From Acidiferrum sp963771295 (GTDB taxonomy: Bacteria > Acidobacteriota > Terriglobia > Acidiferrales > UBA7541), in NCBI GenBank assembly GCA_963771295.1, contig CAVYTB010000005.1:1-64000 (forward strand): DNA of 64,000 nt, read 5' to 3'. Each line of letters begins with the position of its first letter. Within the stretch, counting starts at the first letter, position 1. The position numbers and the translations under genes were made by a program. Under the pieces are notes generated by a model. That model searched no databases. It had not been told where the DNA came from and saw nothing but the letters and a program-made list of their open reading frames with translations. Below, piece by piece: positions 52,864-61,213 of the stretch.

Positions 52864-53510
52864 TTCTTCCCCGCTTCCGTAGGGAGAGGCTGCCAACCAG
52901 GATAATCCTTGTCGTAATAGCCGAAAGGCGGAGAAAAACTGTGTGCGGGGTCGCGTTCAATCACTTTCCATCCGGCAAAGTCACGATTGCCGCCGCCTTC
53001 GGGATCAATCAAAAATCCGCAAACCGTGTCGAACCAGATCGTCTGCAGAAATCCGGATGGGGCGGGAGCTTGATTGCGCCGGCGCGTGCCCGCGGGCACG
53101 AGTTGTGTCGCGGACAACTCCGTTAGGATTTTGTCCTGCTGCTCGGGAGTGGCCGCAGAAAATGTATTCACGCCGGGAAACATCTGCGTGGTCAGGTGAT
53201 TTACTTCCGCCAAGCCTGTTTGGTATTGATGCAGATTGTCGCTGGCGAAAGTTTTTAGGGCCCGGTCGATGAAGTACACCACGCCGGCTTCGGTGGCGCC
53301 GGGAAGTTCGTCGGTGGGAATGATGCGAGCGGCAATCGCTTCCACTTCTTTGGCTTGATCGGGCGTGAACACTTCGAAAGATTGTTTGGACGCGGCAGCC
53401 TGGTGCGCGTGCTCAGCCGCCGCAACCATCGCGGGCCACTGTGCGCTGAGCCAAGCTGTTCCCGCGATTCCGCCTAAGTGAAGAAGAAAATCCCGCCGGT
53501 CTGAATTCAT
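52860..53510 (-). CDS. Gluconate-2-dehydrogenase-subunit-3-like protein
   Basis: A 216-aa small subunit with a Tat leader (NSDRRDFLLHLGGIAGTAW). The body contains FTPDQAKEVEAIAARIIPTD, the DUF1627/gluconate-2-DH subunit-3 opening, and WFDTVCGFLIDPEGGGNRDF near the end. Start ATG 53510 is preceded by GGGGAG. It carries the GMC flavoprotein across the membrane; electrons should then pass to a cytochrome c such as that at 49999. Confidence 0.88.
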   Translation of the reverse strand: MNSDRRDFLLHLGGIAGTAWLSAQWPAMVAAAEHAHQAAASKQSFEVFTPDQAKEVEAIAARIIPTDELPGATEAGVVYFIDRALKTFASDNLHQYQTGLAEVNHLTTQMFPGVNTFSAATPEQQDKILTELSATQLVPAGTRRRNQAPAPSGFLQTIWFDTVCGFLIDPEGGGNRDFAGWKVIERDPAHSFSPPFGYYDKDYPGWQPLPTEAGKK

Positions 53511-53643
53511 GCGCTCCCCAAGTGTTCTGAGCAATGTAAGGATTGCGTGCGCTTGCGTCAAGAGCCAATTGGGCGCGTATTGCTCGCCATCAGGATTTGG
53601 ATAAGCTCTCTAGCTGAAGTATGATTCCACGTGGCGTAAGAAC

Positions 53644-54264
53644 ATGTCGATGACTCTCACAGGCGCGATTGGAACCGGCAGCAAATGGCTGCTCGACCGA
53701 ATCGTCGGAGCGCTGGCCGCAACGGGCGTGAATCCGAACCTGTTGACGTTTTTTGGGCTGCTGGTGAACTTCGCGGCTGCAGCCTGTTTCGCGGTCGGGA
53801 ATTTCCGCACCGGCGCGATCATCATTTTTATCGCGGGATTCCTGGACATGCTCGACGGGCAGGTGGCTCGGCGGCAGAATCGCGTTACCGCGTTCGGTGC
53901 ATTTTACGATTCCACACTGGATCGCTATGCGGACATGGCGCTGTACATGGGGCTGCTGGTGTACTACTCGGTGAGCGGGCGCACGCCATACGTGGTGCTG
54001 GCGGCGGTGGCCACAGCGGGATCGGTAATGGTGAGTTACTCGCGAGCCCGCGCCGAATCGTTGATTCCTCTCTGCAAAGTGGGTTTCATGGAGCGGCCGG
54101 AGCGCCTGGTGCTGCTGATTATCGGCGGCTTGTTCACGCGTATGGGGCCGGTGCTGTGGGTAATTGCGGTGATTTCCACCATTACCGTGATTCACCGAAT
54201 TTACTATACGTGGCAAGAAACGCGTGCGGGCCGCGTTCTGCCGGGTGTACGACTCAGCTTGTAG
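53644..54264 (+). CDS. CDP-alcohol phosphatidyltransferase
   Basis: A 206-aa inner-membrane enzyme with about six spans and the complete CDP-alcohol motif DGQVARRQNRVTAFGAFYDSTLD. It transfers a phosphatidyl or similar group from CDP-lipid to an alcohol; size and sequence suit a PgsA/inositol-phosphate-synthase-like member, but the alcohol is not clear. It converges on a lipid-gene run on the other strand (54285 onward). Confidence 0.9.
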   Translation: MSMTLTGAIGTGSKWLLDRIVGALAATGVNPNLLTFFGLLVNFAAAACFAVGNFRTGAIIIFIAGFLDMLDGQVARRQNRVTAFGAFYDSTLDRYADMALYMGLLVYYSVSGRTPYVVLAAVATAGSVMVSYSRARAESLIPLCKVGFMERPERLVLLIIGGLFTRMGPVLWVIAVISTITVIHRIYYTWQETRAGRVLPGVRLSL

Positions 54265-54284
54265 CCAAAATAATTTGAGCTGAT

Positions 54285-55058
54285 TTAACGCGTAACTTCG
54301 ACGGGCGGCCGGCTTTCCTGCTCCGATCCTTCCTGTAACCAGGCTTCCACCGGACGCCCGATGGTCTCCTTTATGTGTGCTTTCAGTTCGGGCACATCTT
54401 CTTTTTTCAAATCCTTGGTTTCGATCGTGTCGTGCAGAAAGATGGTGATGGTGGTGGGCCGCAGCGTCCAGGTTCCTGTGCGCAAATGATGAAATGAGCC
54501 CACCAGGCTGGCAGGGGTAATCGGAACTCCCAGTTGTTGCGCCAGTCGGAATCCACCTTCTTCGAAGTCGTTCACGTGCCCGTCTCGTGTGCGCTTTCCT
54601 TCGGGAAAAATGATCAAGCTGGTGCCGCCATTGATCGCTTCCTGGGTCATCCGCCACAATCGCTTCAAATCCCTAGGATTGCGCACATTCGGAACCGGCA
54701 CATTTCCAAAGCGCTTCATCAGCCAGCCATAAATGGGAATCCGGAAATGCGACTCCAGTTCCCAGCCGCGCACCAGTTGCGGAATCGCACAATACAACAT
54801 GAAGGGGTCGAATACATTTACGTGGTTGACCATGAAAATACAGGTGCGCTGCGCATCAAAGCCCGGCGACTTCTTCACCACAATCTTTGCGCCCGAAAAA
54901 TACGCAATCCTGCGGCATAGCCCGCGCTGCAGCCAATCGTGCTTTCGCGGATCAAGCACGATCGCAAGAGCAATCAGGATCGGCACGAAAATCAGGAAAT
55001 GAAGCCAGCTGGCGAACCACAGAAAAATGCTGCGCAACAGCTCCCAGGCCCGCGTCAT
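54285..55058 (-). CDS. PlsC-type 1-acyl-glycerol-phosphate acyltransferase
   Basis: A 257-aa acyltransferase: NHVNVFDPF (HX4D catalytic motif), FGNVPVPNVRNPRD, FPEGKRTRDG and PITPASLVGS. Two N-terminal membrane segments (SIFLWFASWLHFLIFVPILI). Start MTRAWELL at 55058 overlaps the stop of the lipid kinase (ATGA). The long in-frame 5' extension is antisense-like and rejected. It probably adds an acyl chain to a product of the upstream genes. Confidence 0.9.
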   Translation of the reverse strand: MTRAWELLRSIFLWFASWLHFLIFVPILIALAIVLDPRKHDWLQRGLCRRIAYFSGAKIVVKKSPGFDAQRTCIFMVNHVNVFDPFMLYCAIPQLVRGWELESHFRIPIYGWLMKRFGNVPVPNVRNPRDLKRLWRMTQEAINGGTSLIIFPEGKRTRDGHVNDFEEGGFRLAQQLGVPITPASLVGSFHHLRTGTWTLRPTTITIFLHDTIETKDLKKEDVPELKAHIKETIGRPVEAWLQEGSEQESRPPVEVTR

Positions 55059-55957
55059 ATATAAACGTCCATGGCGCCGGGCAAGATGTCCAACAATTTG
55101 CAGTCCAGCGTGAGGATTTCGCCGTCGATCATGACGTCGACGGGACCTTCCAGAGCAAAGTCGACGCGCTTGACCCGACGCGTTTCCGCCAGAACGTGAT
55201 CGGTGTGTGTTCCATCGTAAAGGCGCGGAAGCATTTTCAGCAGTTCGATCCTGCAGATAGCGCCCCAGCGAACGTATTCGATGAAGCCGTCGGAGGGATC
55301 GGCGTTTGGGGCGATCATCATGGTCCCGCCCGTGAATTTGGAGTTGTTGAAAGTGAGGAACAGGCAACGGCGCTCATCCCAATCGCGATCCGAATCGCAA
55401 CGCATTTTGAATCCGCGCCGCTTCAGCTGCACCACACGGACAAAAACGCCAAGGAGGTATCCGAGATGGCCGAAGGGCTTGAAGATGCGATTGCTAAGGG
55501 CGCCGACGTCGGCGGTGAATCCCACACTCAGCAGATTGAAGGAGTAGATTGTCCCAGAGGAATGCCGCAAACGCAGAAGATCGACGGAGCGTTTTCTGCC
55601 GGCGATCAGCGCTTCAATGGAAGACTCCGCTCCTTCGTCAGTAAAATCGCGCAGAAACGAATTGCCGGTGCCGAACGGCAGGAAACCAAGTTCGATGTGG
55701 CGCGTGGCATCGTTCTGGCTGTAGGCTCCGTTGATCACTTCATGCGCGGTGCCGTCTCCACCGACCGCGAGGAATTTGTGGTAACCCTGTGCGCAAGCCT
55801 CGGCGGCGAGTTGCGAAGCGTGCCCCGGCCCAGTGGAGGCGATCACGTCCACGCGAAGTCCTCCGGCTTTCAGACGCGCCAGCGCATCACCGGCGAACTT
55901 CGCCGCTCGCCCGCCGCCCGCCGCAGGATTCACTATCGCCAGAAAGCTGTCTTTCAC
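55055..55957 (-). CDS. Diacylglycerol-kinase-family lipid kinase
   Basis: A 300-aa DAGK-catalytic-domain enzyme: NPAAGGGRAAKF, AVGGDGTAHEVINGAY and LPFGTGNSFLRDF are the nucleotide-binding blocks. This family includes DgkB, YegS and ceramide/sphingosine-kinase-like members, so the lipid substrate is open. Translationally coupled to plsC downstream; the ligase gene ends 36 bp upstream. Confidence 0.9.
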   Translation of the reverse strand: MKDSFLAIVNPAAGGGRAAKFAGDALARLKAGGLRVDVIASTGPGHASQLAAEACAQGYHKFLAVGGDGTAHEVINGAYSQNDATRHIELGFLPFGTGNSFLRDFTDEGAESSIEALIAGRKRSVDLLRLRHSSGTIYSFNLLSVGFTADVGALSNRIFKPFGHLGYLLGVFVRVVQLKRRGFKMRCDSDRDWDERRCLFLTFNNSKFTGGTMMIAPNADPSDGFIEYVRWGAICRIELLKMLPRLYDGTHTDHVLAETRRVKRVDFALEGPVDVMIDGEILTLDCKLLDILPGAMDVYI

Positions 55958-55993
55958 GTTTTACCCGGATGGGGCATTCTACCTTGTTCCCGC

Positions 55994-57709
55994 CTAAATC
56001 GGCAGAATTGCCTTTTGTCGATTGAGATTCGCCAAGCGCTGGGCCAGGGCCTTGCGGATCACCTTCAACGAAGCCGTCAGCGGAAAATCTTCCTCAACCA
56101 GCACGATGCCATGAACGCGCTTGTAATTGATCAAGCGATTGTTGCGCGCCACTATTTCATTCTTCAGTTCATCCGTGAAAGCCTGGCCCGGCTCCAGATG
56201 CAGCACCAGAACCAGTTTCTCTGCAACCATGGAGCGCTGCGGCCAAATATAATTCGCGGCAAACACGCAGAATTCCTTCACTTTCAGGCCTTCAAACGCA
56301 CTCTCCACATCTTCCGCGTAGACGTTCTTCCCTTCTTCCGTGACGATCATGTTTTTCTTGCGCCCAAGCAACTGTAAATGGCCCATGGGATCGAAACGTC
56401 CCATGTCGCCGGTCATCAGCCAGCCATCCACGATGGTCTCGGCGGTCATTTCGGGATCGTTCAGGTAACCTGCCATTACGGTTTTGCCGCGCACCGCCAC
56501 TTCGCCGATTCCATCAGCATCGGAATTGCTGATGCGCACTTCGATGCCCGGCAATGGCTTCCCTACCGTGTCCGCGCGAAACGGCTTCAGGTCGTTCACG
56601 GTGACGCCCGTGCCCCCTTCAGTCAAACCGTAGGCGTTTACAACCGGAATGCCCAGATCGTAGAAAAACTGCAGAGTCTGCGGCTCGGAAAATGCGCCAC
56701 CCACAATGATGGCTTCCAGTTTTCCGCCGAATGCAGCATGTACTTGTTTGAGCAGCTTGCGGCTAAGGGGTAGACGCGGCCGGTCTTTGGTGAGCGCAAT
56801 GTTGATTTTGCGAAGGACTTCAAACATGCGCCGCTTGGACGGGGGCAATTCATCGAAGCGCGCTTGCAGCCCCTTTTGTAGATTTTTCAGCACCAGCGGC
56901 ACCAGCGTGACGTAGGTGATCTGGTACTTCGCAAACGCCTCGCGCACAAATTCCGGGCGCAGAGTTCGCAGATGAACCACCGCCGCTCCGCACACGAACG
57001 GCCCAAAGAAGCCAACCATGAAATCGATGGAATGGTTCGTCGGCAGAATACTCAGGTAGCGCACGCCCGGCCAGAAGGGATACCAGGCGGTGAGCGAAGT
57101 ACATTGCTCCAGATAATTTCCGTGGGTGAGCATGCAGCCCTTGGTGCTTCCGCCGGTCCCAGAGGAGTAGATGATGCTGGCAAGGTCTTCGCGTTTGCGC
57201 GCAACAAATTTTGGTTCGCCAGTGCCAGTGACTCTTTCCCAGCGCAAGGCTCCGCTTAGATCGGTGGCATTCGCGGGCGCTTCGGTCACCAGCACGGTTT
57301 TGAGCTTGTCCGCGCCGGCGCGCTCCGGGGAAGCGCTGAGCTGCCGCCAGATGCCGTACTCGGTGATGAGCACGTTTGCGGAAGAATGCTTCAGTAATTG
57401 CCACTGCTCTTCGGGCTTCAATTTGTAATCGAGCGGAACCATCGTGGCGCCGCAATAAAACAGCGCGTAGGCGGAGATCAGCCACTTGGACTGATTCGTC
57501 ATGATGATGGAGACGCGGTCTCCGGCCGCGACGCCTAAATCCTGCAGGCCTTTGGCCAGGGGAAGCGCGCGGTTCTTGAAATCGCGATAGGTGAGGCGCA
57601 GTTTTTCTTCGCCACGGTCGGATTCGATTAGGCAGACTTCCGGCGCGAAAGTTTCCAGCGCGTCGCACAGCGCGTCGCCAATCGATGAGTACTTTGGAAG
57701 ATCCAGCAT
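55994..57709 (-). CDS. Acyl-AMP ligase (acyl-CoA/acyl-ACP synthetase family)
   Basis: A 571-aa ANL-family adenylating enzyme: SIIYSSGTGGSTKGCMLTHG (P-loop), AYGLTEGGTGVTVND, GWLMTGDMGRFDP and the C-terminal LTASLKVIRKAL lysine. Start MLDLPKYSS at 57709 overlaps the ACP stop by one base, so the two are coupled and the ligase probably loads the ACP. A 116-codon upstream extension is rejected because it overlaps the ACP gene. Confidence 0.9.
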   Translation of the reverse strand: MLDLPKYSSIGDALCDALETFAPEVCLIESDRGEEKLRLTYRDFKNRALPLAKGLQDLGVAAGDRVSIIMTNQSKWLISAYALFYCGATMVPLDYKLKPEEQWQLLKHSSANVLITEYGIWRQLSASPERAGADKLKTVLVTEAPANATDLSGALRWERVTGTGEPKFVARKREDLASIIYSSGTGGSTKGCMLTHGNYLEQCTSLTAWYPFWPGVRYLSILPTNHSIDFMVGFFGPFVCGAAVVHLRTLRPEFVREAFAKYQITYVTLVPLVLKNLQKGLQARFDELPPSKRRMFEVLRKINIALTKDRPRLPLSRKLLKQVHAAFGGKLEAIIVGGAFSEPQTLQFFYDLGIPVVNAYGLTEGGTGVTVNDLKPFRADTVGKPLPGIEVRISNSDADGIGEVAVRGKTVMAGYLNDPEMTAETIVDGWLMTGDMGRFDPMGHLQLLGRKKNMIVTEEGKNVYAEDVESAFEGLKVKEFCVFAANYIWPQRSMVAEKLVLVLHLEPGQAFTDELKNEIVARNNRLINYKRVHGIVLVEEDFPLTASLKVIRKALAQRLANLNRQKAILPI

Positions 57710-57951
57710 CAGAGGCGGGCTTGGATGCGCTCGGCAAGCGTCTTGAAATCGCTGACGCCCTGCACTTCGTAGTCGGGCAACTCGATGCGGAAATGATTCT
57801 CGATTCGCGAGAGCAAGTCGAGCGCCTGCAGGCTGTCGATGGCCAGCTTCTTGTAGAAATCGTCGTCGGCCTTGAGCGAACCGGCAGGGACTTTGAACTG
57901 CTTGGTCGCCAACTCCAGTATCTCCTGGGTGGTCTGTTCCAGTGTGCGCAT
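57709..57951 (-). CDS. acpP: Acyl carrier protein
   Basis: An 80-aa ACP with the phosphopantetheine serine in LAIDSLQALDLLSRIE and acidic helices (KADDDFYKKL, LPDYEVQGVSDFK). Start at MRTLEQTT with AGGG just upstream; an ATG at 57969 adds six residues. The gene heads a four-gene run ACP, acyl-AMP ligase, lipid kinase and PlsC. It is probably a dedicated carrier, not the housekeeping ACP. Confidence 0.88.
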   Translation of the reverse strand: MRTLEQTTQEILELATKQFKVPAGSLKADDDFYKKLAIDSLQALDLLSRIENHFRIELPDYEVQGVSDFKTLAERIQARL

Positions 57952-58163
57952 AAGCCCTAAATTTATCATTCCCGCTGCCGGAATGAAAATGGGGCCGATT
58001 ATCGGTCGAGTTAGTTCGCCTCAGCAACCAGGTCTTAGGGCTACAGTGGGGAACCAAACCGGATCTTTGGGAGTCAATGTAAATAGCGGGACCTTTGGTG
58101 ATATTGGACCTACGATCCAGTTCGCTTAGTACTTCTTCAGATGAGAGTTTGCCGAGGCAGACG

Positions 58164-58667
58164 ATGCGTACGAAAAGGTTGATGAAGTATTCTGCACGAA
58201 TAGCTGCTGTTGTTCTTGCCTTAAACTCCTGTGGGACGGGAAAACCTCGCTCGGAACAAGCCGAGAGAGGTGGACAATGGTTGTCATGGAGCCCAAACGA
58301 GAGGACTAGGTTCGTTCATGGGTTCCTCGACGGTTACCTGATAGCACGGAATCGGGCATGTGGCGCAGCCGATGCCCTGTTCGAAGTCGGCCAACCCCAT
58401 CGGCTCGGGGATGAACAACATCCTACCGATATACCGTCTGGCCGCTGCCTCGCAAGGGTTGATACTTATTCAAGGTACAGGTACATCGGTTCGACCGTCG
58501 ATCTTGCGGTCTATGTGAGGCCCATCACCGAGTTTTACATCAAGCATCCAGAGTATCAGGGGATTCCCTTCCCATTTCTGATGGAATATCTGAGTGATCA
58601 GAAATGCGGTACGGCCGACGAACTTTTCCAGATGGTGTTAAAGGGAAAACTGCGGGTGATTCGCTAA
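58164..58667 (+). CDS. Small Cys-containing lipoprotein, Rap1a/Tai-like
   Basis: A 167-aa protein starting at MRTKRLMKYSARIAAV (ATG 58164, GAGG upstream). The signal ends in a weak lipobox (ALNSCGTG). The body reads FVHGFLDGYLIARNRACGAA, then YIKHPEYQGIPFPFLMEYL with further cysteines, reminiscent of the Rap1a/Tai family (some of which are immunity proteins against peptidoglycan amidase effectors). No effector or secretion gene is near, so the immunity role is only a possibility. Confidence 0.6.
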   Translation: MRTKRLMKYSARIAAVVLALNSCGTGKPRSEQAERGGQWLSWSPNERTRFVHGFLDGYLIARNRACGAADALFEVGQPHRLGDEQHPTDIPSGRCLARVDTYSRYRYIGSTVDLAVYVRPITEFYIKHPEYQGIPFPFLMEYLSDQKCGTADELFQMVLKGKLRVIR

Positions 58668-58675
58668 CAGCCAAG

Positions 58676-59311
58676 CTAAAGAAGGATCAGTCCGCGGCGC
58701 AGGCCCAGAGAGACGGCTTCAGTGCGGGACGACGCCCCCAGTTTGCCCAGGATCGACGCTACGTGGAATTTTGCGGTGTGTTCGGAGATTTTCAGGCAGC
58801 CGGCAATTTGCTTGTTGCCCAAGCCGCTGGCCAGCATTTGCAGAACTTCTTTTTCGCGTGGAGTCAGCGGCTCGAACAATTCGGCGGACTCGCCATTTCT
58901 AGATTGGGTGAAAGCTGCTGAGAGCGCCTGCTCTCCCGGCTGCAACACCAGCAAACCCTTGGCCACGGCGGCGACCGCGCTAAGCAATTGCTCGGGCGCA
59001 ACCTCAGCAGGCAAGACACCGCGAATGCCAAGTTGGATGGCGCGATTCACTCTATTCTGCGTTGCCTGTTCGAGCAGGAGCAGTATCGGAGTCTGTCGCG
59101 CCAAGTCATTGTCTTCCAGTGAATCGAGCAACTCGTCGATGGACTCGCTGGAATCCCGAACCAGCAGCACGTCGAGTTCTTCCCACCCTTCCGCGGCTCC
59201 TTCCAGGCTGCTGGCGGTTCCCACCACCTCCACCTTAGGCGCGTCGTCAAGCAGGGCGGTCAGTTCCCTTCTCGCTCGCAGCACCGCGGCGACGATGAAG
59301 ACGCGAGTCAC
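58676..59311 (-). CDS. LuxR-family regulator with a degenerate receiver
   Basis: A 211-aa NarL/LuxR-type protein. The HTH is intact (LTPREKEVLQMLASGLGNKQ, EHTAKFHVASILGKLGA). The receiver lacks the acid pocket (IVAAVLRAR in place of IVDDHxxxR), the phospho-Asp position reads Arg (LLVRDSSES) and the Lys position reads Ala (LPAEV), so phosphorylation is unlikely. Its start overlaps the stop of the protease gene (ATGA). It may respond to protein partners rather than a kinase. Confidence 0.87.
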   Translation of the reverse strand: MTRVFIVAAVLRARRELTALLDDAPKVEVVGTASSLEGAAEGWEELDVLLVRDSSESIDELLDSLEDNDLARQTPILLLLEQATQNRVNRAIQLGIRGVLPAEVAPEQLLSAVAAVAKGLLVLQPGEQALSAAFTQSRNGESAELFEPLTPREKEVLQMLASGLGNKQIAGCLKISEHTAKFHVASILGKLGASSRTEAVSLGLRRGLILL

Positions 59312-60183
59312 GCCGCCATCGCCCCGGCCTTCGGTCCACGCGCAGTAAGCTGGACGCTGACGCGCCGAACACGCTCGTAGTCACCGCGCAAAAACTCCAG
59401 TCGCAGCAGACGGGCATCGTCTCCTTGCAACGCTTCCGCAAGGTCGCGCACAGAACCGAATCGCTTTTCCTGGGTGCCCAACAAAATGTCGCCAGGCAGC
59501 AGCGACGCGCGAGCCGCGGGCGTTCCCGGCTCAACGGCGGCGAGCACCAGGGCAAATTTTCTGCCGCCGGTGGAGCGCGGCAATCGTACCGGCACCACCG
59601 AAACGCCCAGTCGTAGCGATTCTCCGCCGCTCTCGCCGCGCAAGAATCGCGCCACTTCGTTGCTGGCAATGGCCAACGCTAGCCGGCCCGCCACCATCGC
59701 ATTGATTCCGATTACACGGCCGCGCGCGTCGGCCAGTGGTCCACCCGAATTGCCCGGGGCCAGCCGCACGTCGGACTGCACCCAACTTTGCGCGCCTAGT
59801 CCGCGAATCGGTCCGACGCCGTGAACCACACCGGTAGTAAGCGCGCCCACAAAACCGAGCGGATTGCCGACAGCGATGGCGATTTCACCAGCGCGCACAC
59901 GTGAAGAATCGCCAAACTCCGCCGCCAGCAAGTTGTCGGTAGAAATGCGCAATGCGGCGAGATCGCGCCGCGCGTCTCGCGATATCACTTCGGCGCGAAA
60001 CTGGCGGCCGTCCCACAGAGAGACTTCCGCGCGCGACCCTTGCGCCACGTGCGCATTCGTGACGATCAGGCCGTCAGACGACCAGACCACGCCAGACCCG
60101 TTACCTTTGCTGCCGCCCGGCCGCACCAGCGCGGTCGAGCGGCGCAGCCGATCCGATATTTCTCCCAGCCCGGGGATGCTCAT
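59308..60183 (-). CDS. HtrA-like serine protease with PDZ domain, no signal peptide
   Basis: A 291-aa trypsin-like protease (residues 1-190): His in IVTNAHV, Asp in RRDLAAL, Ser in APGNSGGPLADARG, then one PDZ (about 195-285, AAVEPGTPAARASLLPGDIL). The start MSIPGLGE (60183) follows the upstream stop after one base. No signal or membrane segment is seen, so it appears cytoplasmic, unlike most HtrA enzymes. It is sandwiched between a serine-less homologue and the LuxR regulator. Confidence 0.9.
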   Translation of the reverse strand: MSIPGLGEISDRLRRSTALVRPGGSKGNGSGVVWSSDGLIVTNAHVAQGSRAEVSLWDGRQFRAEVISRDARRDLAALRISTDNLLAAEFGDSSRVRAGEIAIAVGNPLGFVGALTTGVVHGVGPIRGLGAQSWVQSDVRLAPGNSGGPLADARGRVIGINAMVAGRLALAIASNEVARFLRGESGGESLRLGVSVVPVRLPRSTGGRKFALVLAAVEPGTPAARASLLPGDILLGTQEKRFGSVRDLAEALQGDDARLLRLEFLRGDYERVRRVSVQLTARGPKAGAMAA

Positions 60184-60184
60184 G

Positions 60185-61096
60185 TTATTCGCCCTCGTTT
60201 TTGCGTTCGCCAATCACGATGGTTACGTCCCGAGGCGAACCTCCGCGCAGAAATCCCGCGCGCACTTCTTTGCCGATATTCTCCCCCGCGAGATGAGACT
60301 GCACATCTTCCAGGCGCAGCACGGGTTTGCCATCCAGGCTAACGAGAATGTCGCCGATCACCACCCCGGCCTTGTGCGCCGGGCCGGAGGGTTCCACATC
60401 CAGCACCATAACCGCGCGATTTTCCTGGCGATTCAGCGCTTGCATGAGATTCTCGGGGAGTCGAATCGGTTGCAGGCCAACGCCGAGATAGCCGCGCGGG
60501 ATGCGTCCTTTCTGCAGCAGGGCGTCGACCACGCGATTCACCGTCGCTATCGGTAGAGCCAACGCGCCACCCGGCGAAAGTTTTGGCGTCGCGATGCCGA
60601 CCACGCGCCCATTGCCATCCACCACCGCGCCGCCCACGCCGCTGCGTTGCAGCGCAACGTCGAGGCGCACATACGGCGCCAATTGCGTGCCGCCCCAGAT
60701 GCGGCGTTCCTTCACCACCAGGCTGACGAATCCCAGCGCTGCGACCGGCCCGCTGGCGCGCGTGCGGCCGACAACTAGCGTCACATTCCCGGGCTTCAGC
60801 TCCTCGGAGTCGCCCAAGGGCGCGCCGGCGGATTCGCCTTCGAACTTCAGCACCGCAAGATCGGTGGATGGATCGCGTCCCACTAATTTCGCGGGCACCA
60901 CGCGACCGTCAGCCACCGTCAATTGGATGTCTTCATCGCGCCGCAGGGCATGTTCCGCCGTGACAATCACGCCGGTCCGCCAGATCACTCCACTGGTAGA
61001 ACCTCGCGCTTCGGTATGCACGGCTACGGTGAACGCGCCGGTTTTTTGGGTGGTCTCCGCGGGTGCATTTGAAATTGCTAGCCATTCTGCTGACAT
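60185..61096 (-). CDS. HtrA-like pseudoprotease with PDZ (catalytic Ser lost)
   Basis: A 303-aa paralogue-like protein from MSAEWLAISN. His (VTAEHAL) and Asp (STDLAVL) remain, but the serine site reads VALQRSGVGGAVVDGNG; aligned with APGNSGGPL, the catalytic Ser is Val. A PDZ domain (about 205-300, DVEPSGPAHKAGVVIGDILV) is intact. It lacks a signal. Probably a regulatory or chaperone partner for the intact protease downstream. A Ser two residues away might rescue activity but the geometry would be wrong. Confidence 0.85.
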   Translation of the reverse strand: MSAEWLAISNAPAETTQKTGAFTVAVHTEARGSTSGVIWRTGVIVTAEHALRRDEDIQLTVADGRVVPAKLVGRDPSTDLAVLKFEGESAGAPLGDSEELKPGNVTLVVGRTRASGPVAALGFVSLVVKERRIWGGTQLAPYVRLDVALQRSGVGGAVVDGNGRVVGIATPKLSPGGALALPIATVNRVVDALLQKGRIPRGYLGVGLQPIRLPENLMQALNRQENRAVMVLDVEPSGPAHKAGVVIGDILVSLDGKPVLRLEDVQSHLAGENIGKEVRAGFLRGGSPRDVTIVIGERKNEGE

Positions 61097-61213
61097 AGGT
61101 ATTGCCTCCAACAGCAGAATGCACGAACTCCAAAACGGCCACATCCGCCATTCGGCTAGGTTGGAAAGCTGTAAGTTTGTTTGGAATTAGGGGCCGTCTG
61201 TGGAACAGAGCGG

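Noticed and set aside
54887..56377. 496-codon plus-strand ORF across the lipid kinase and ligase genes
   Set aside because: Antisense to three well-supported coupled genes and shows no recognisable domain.
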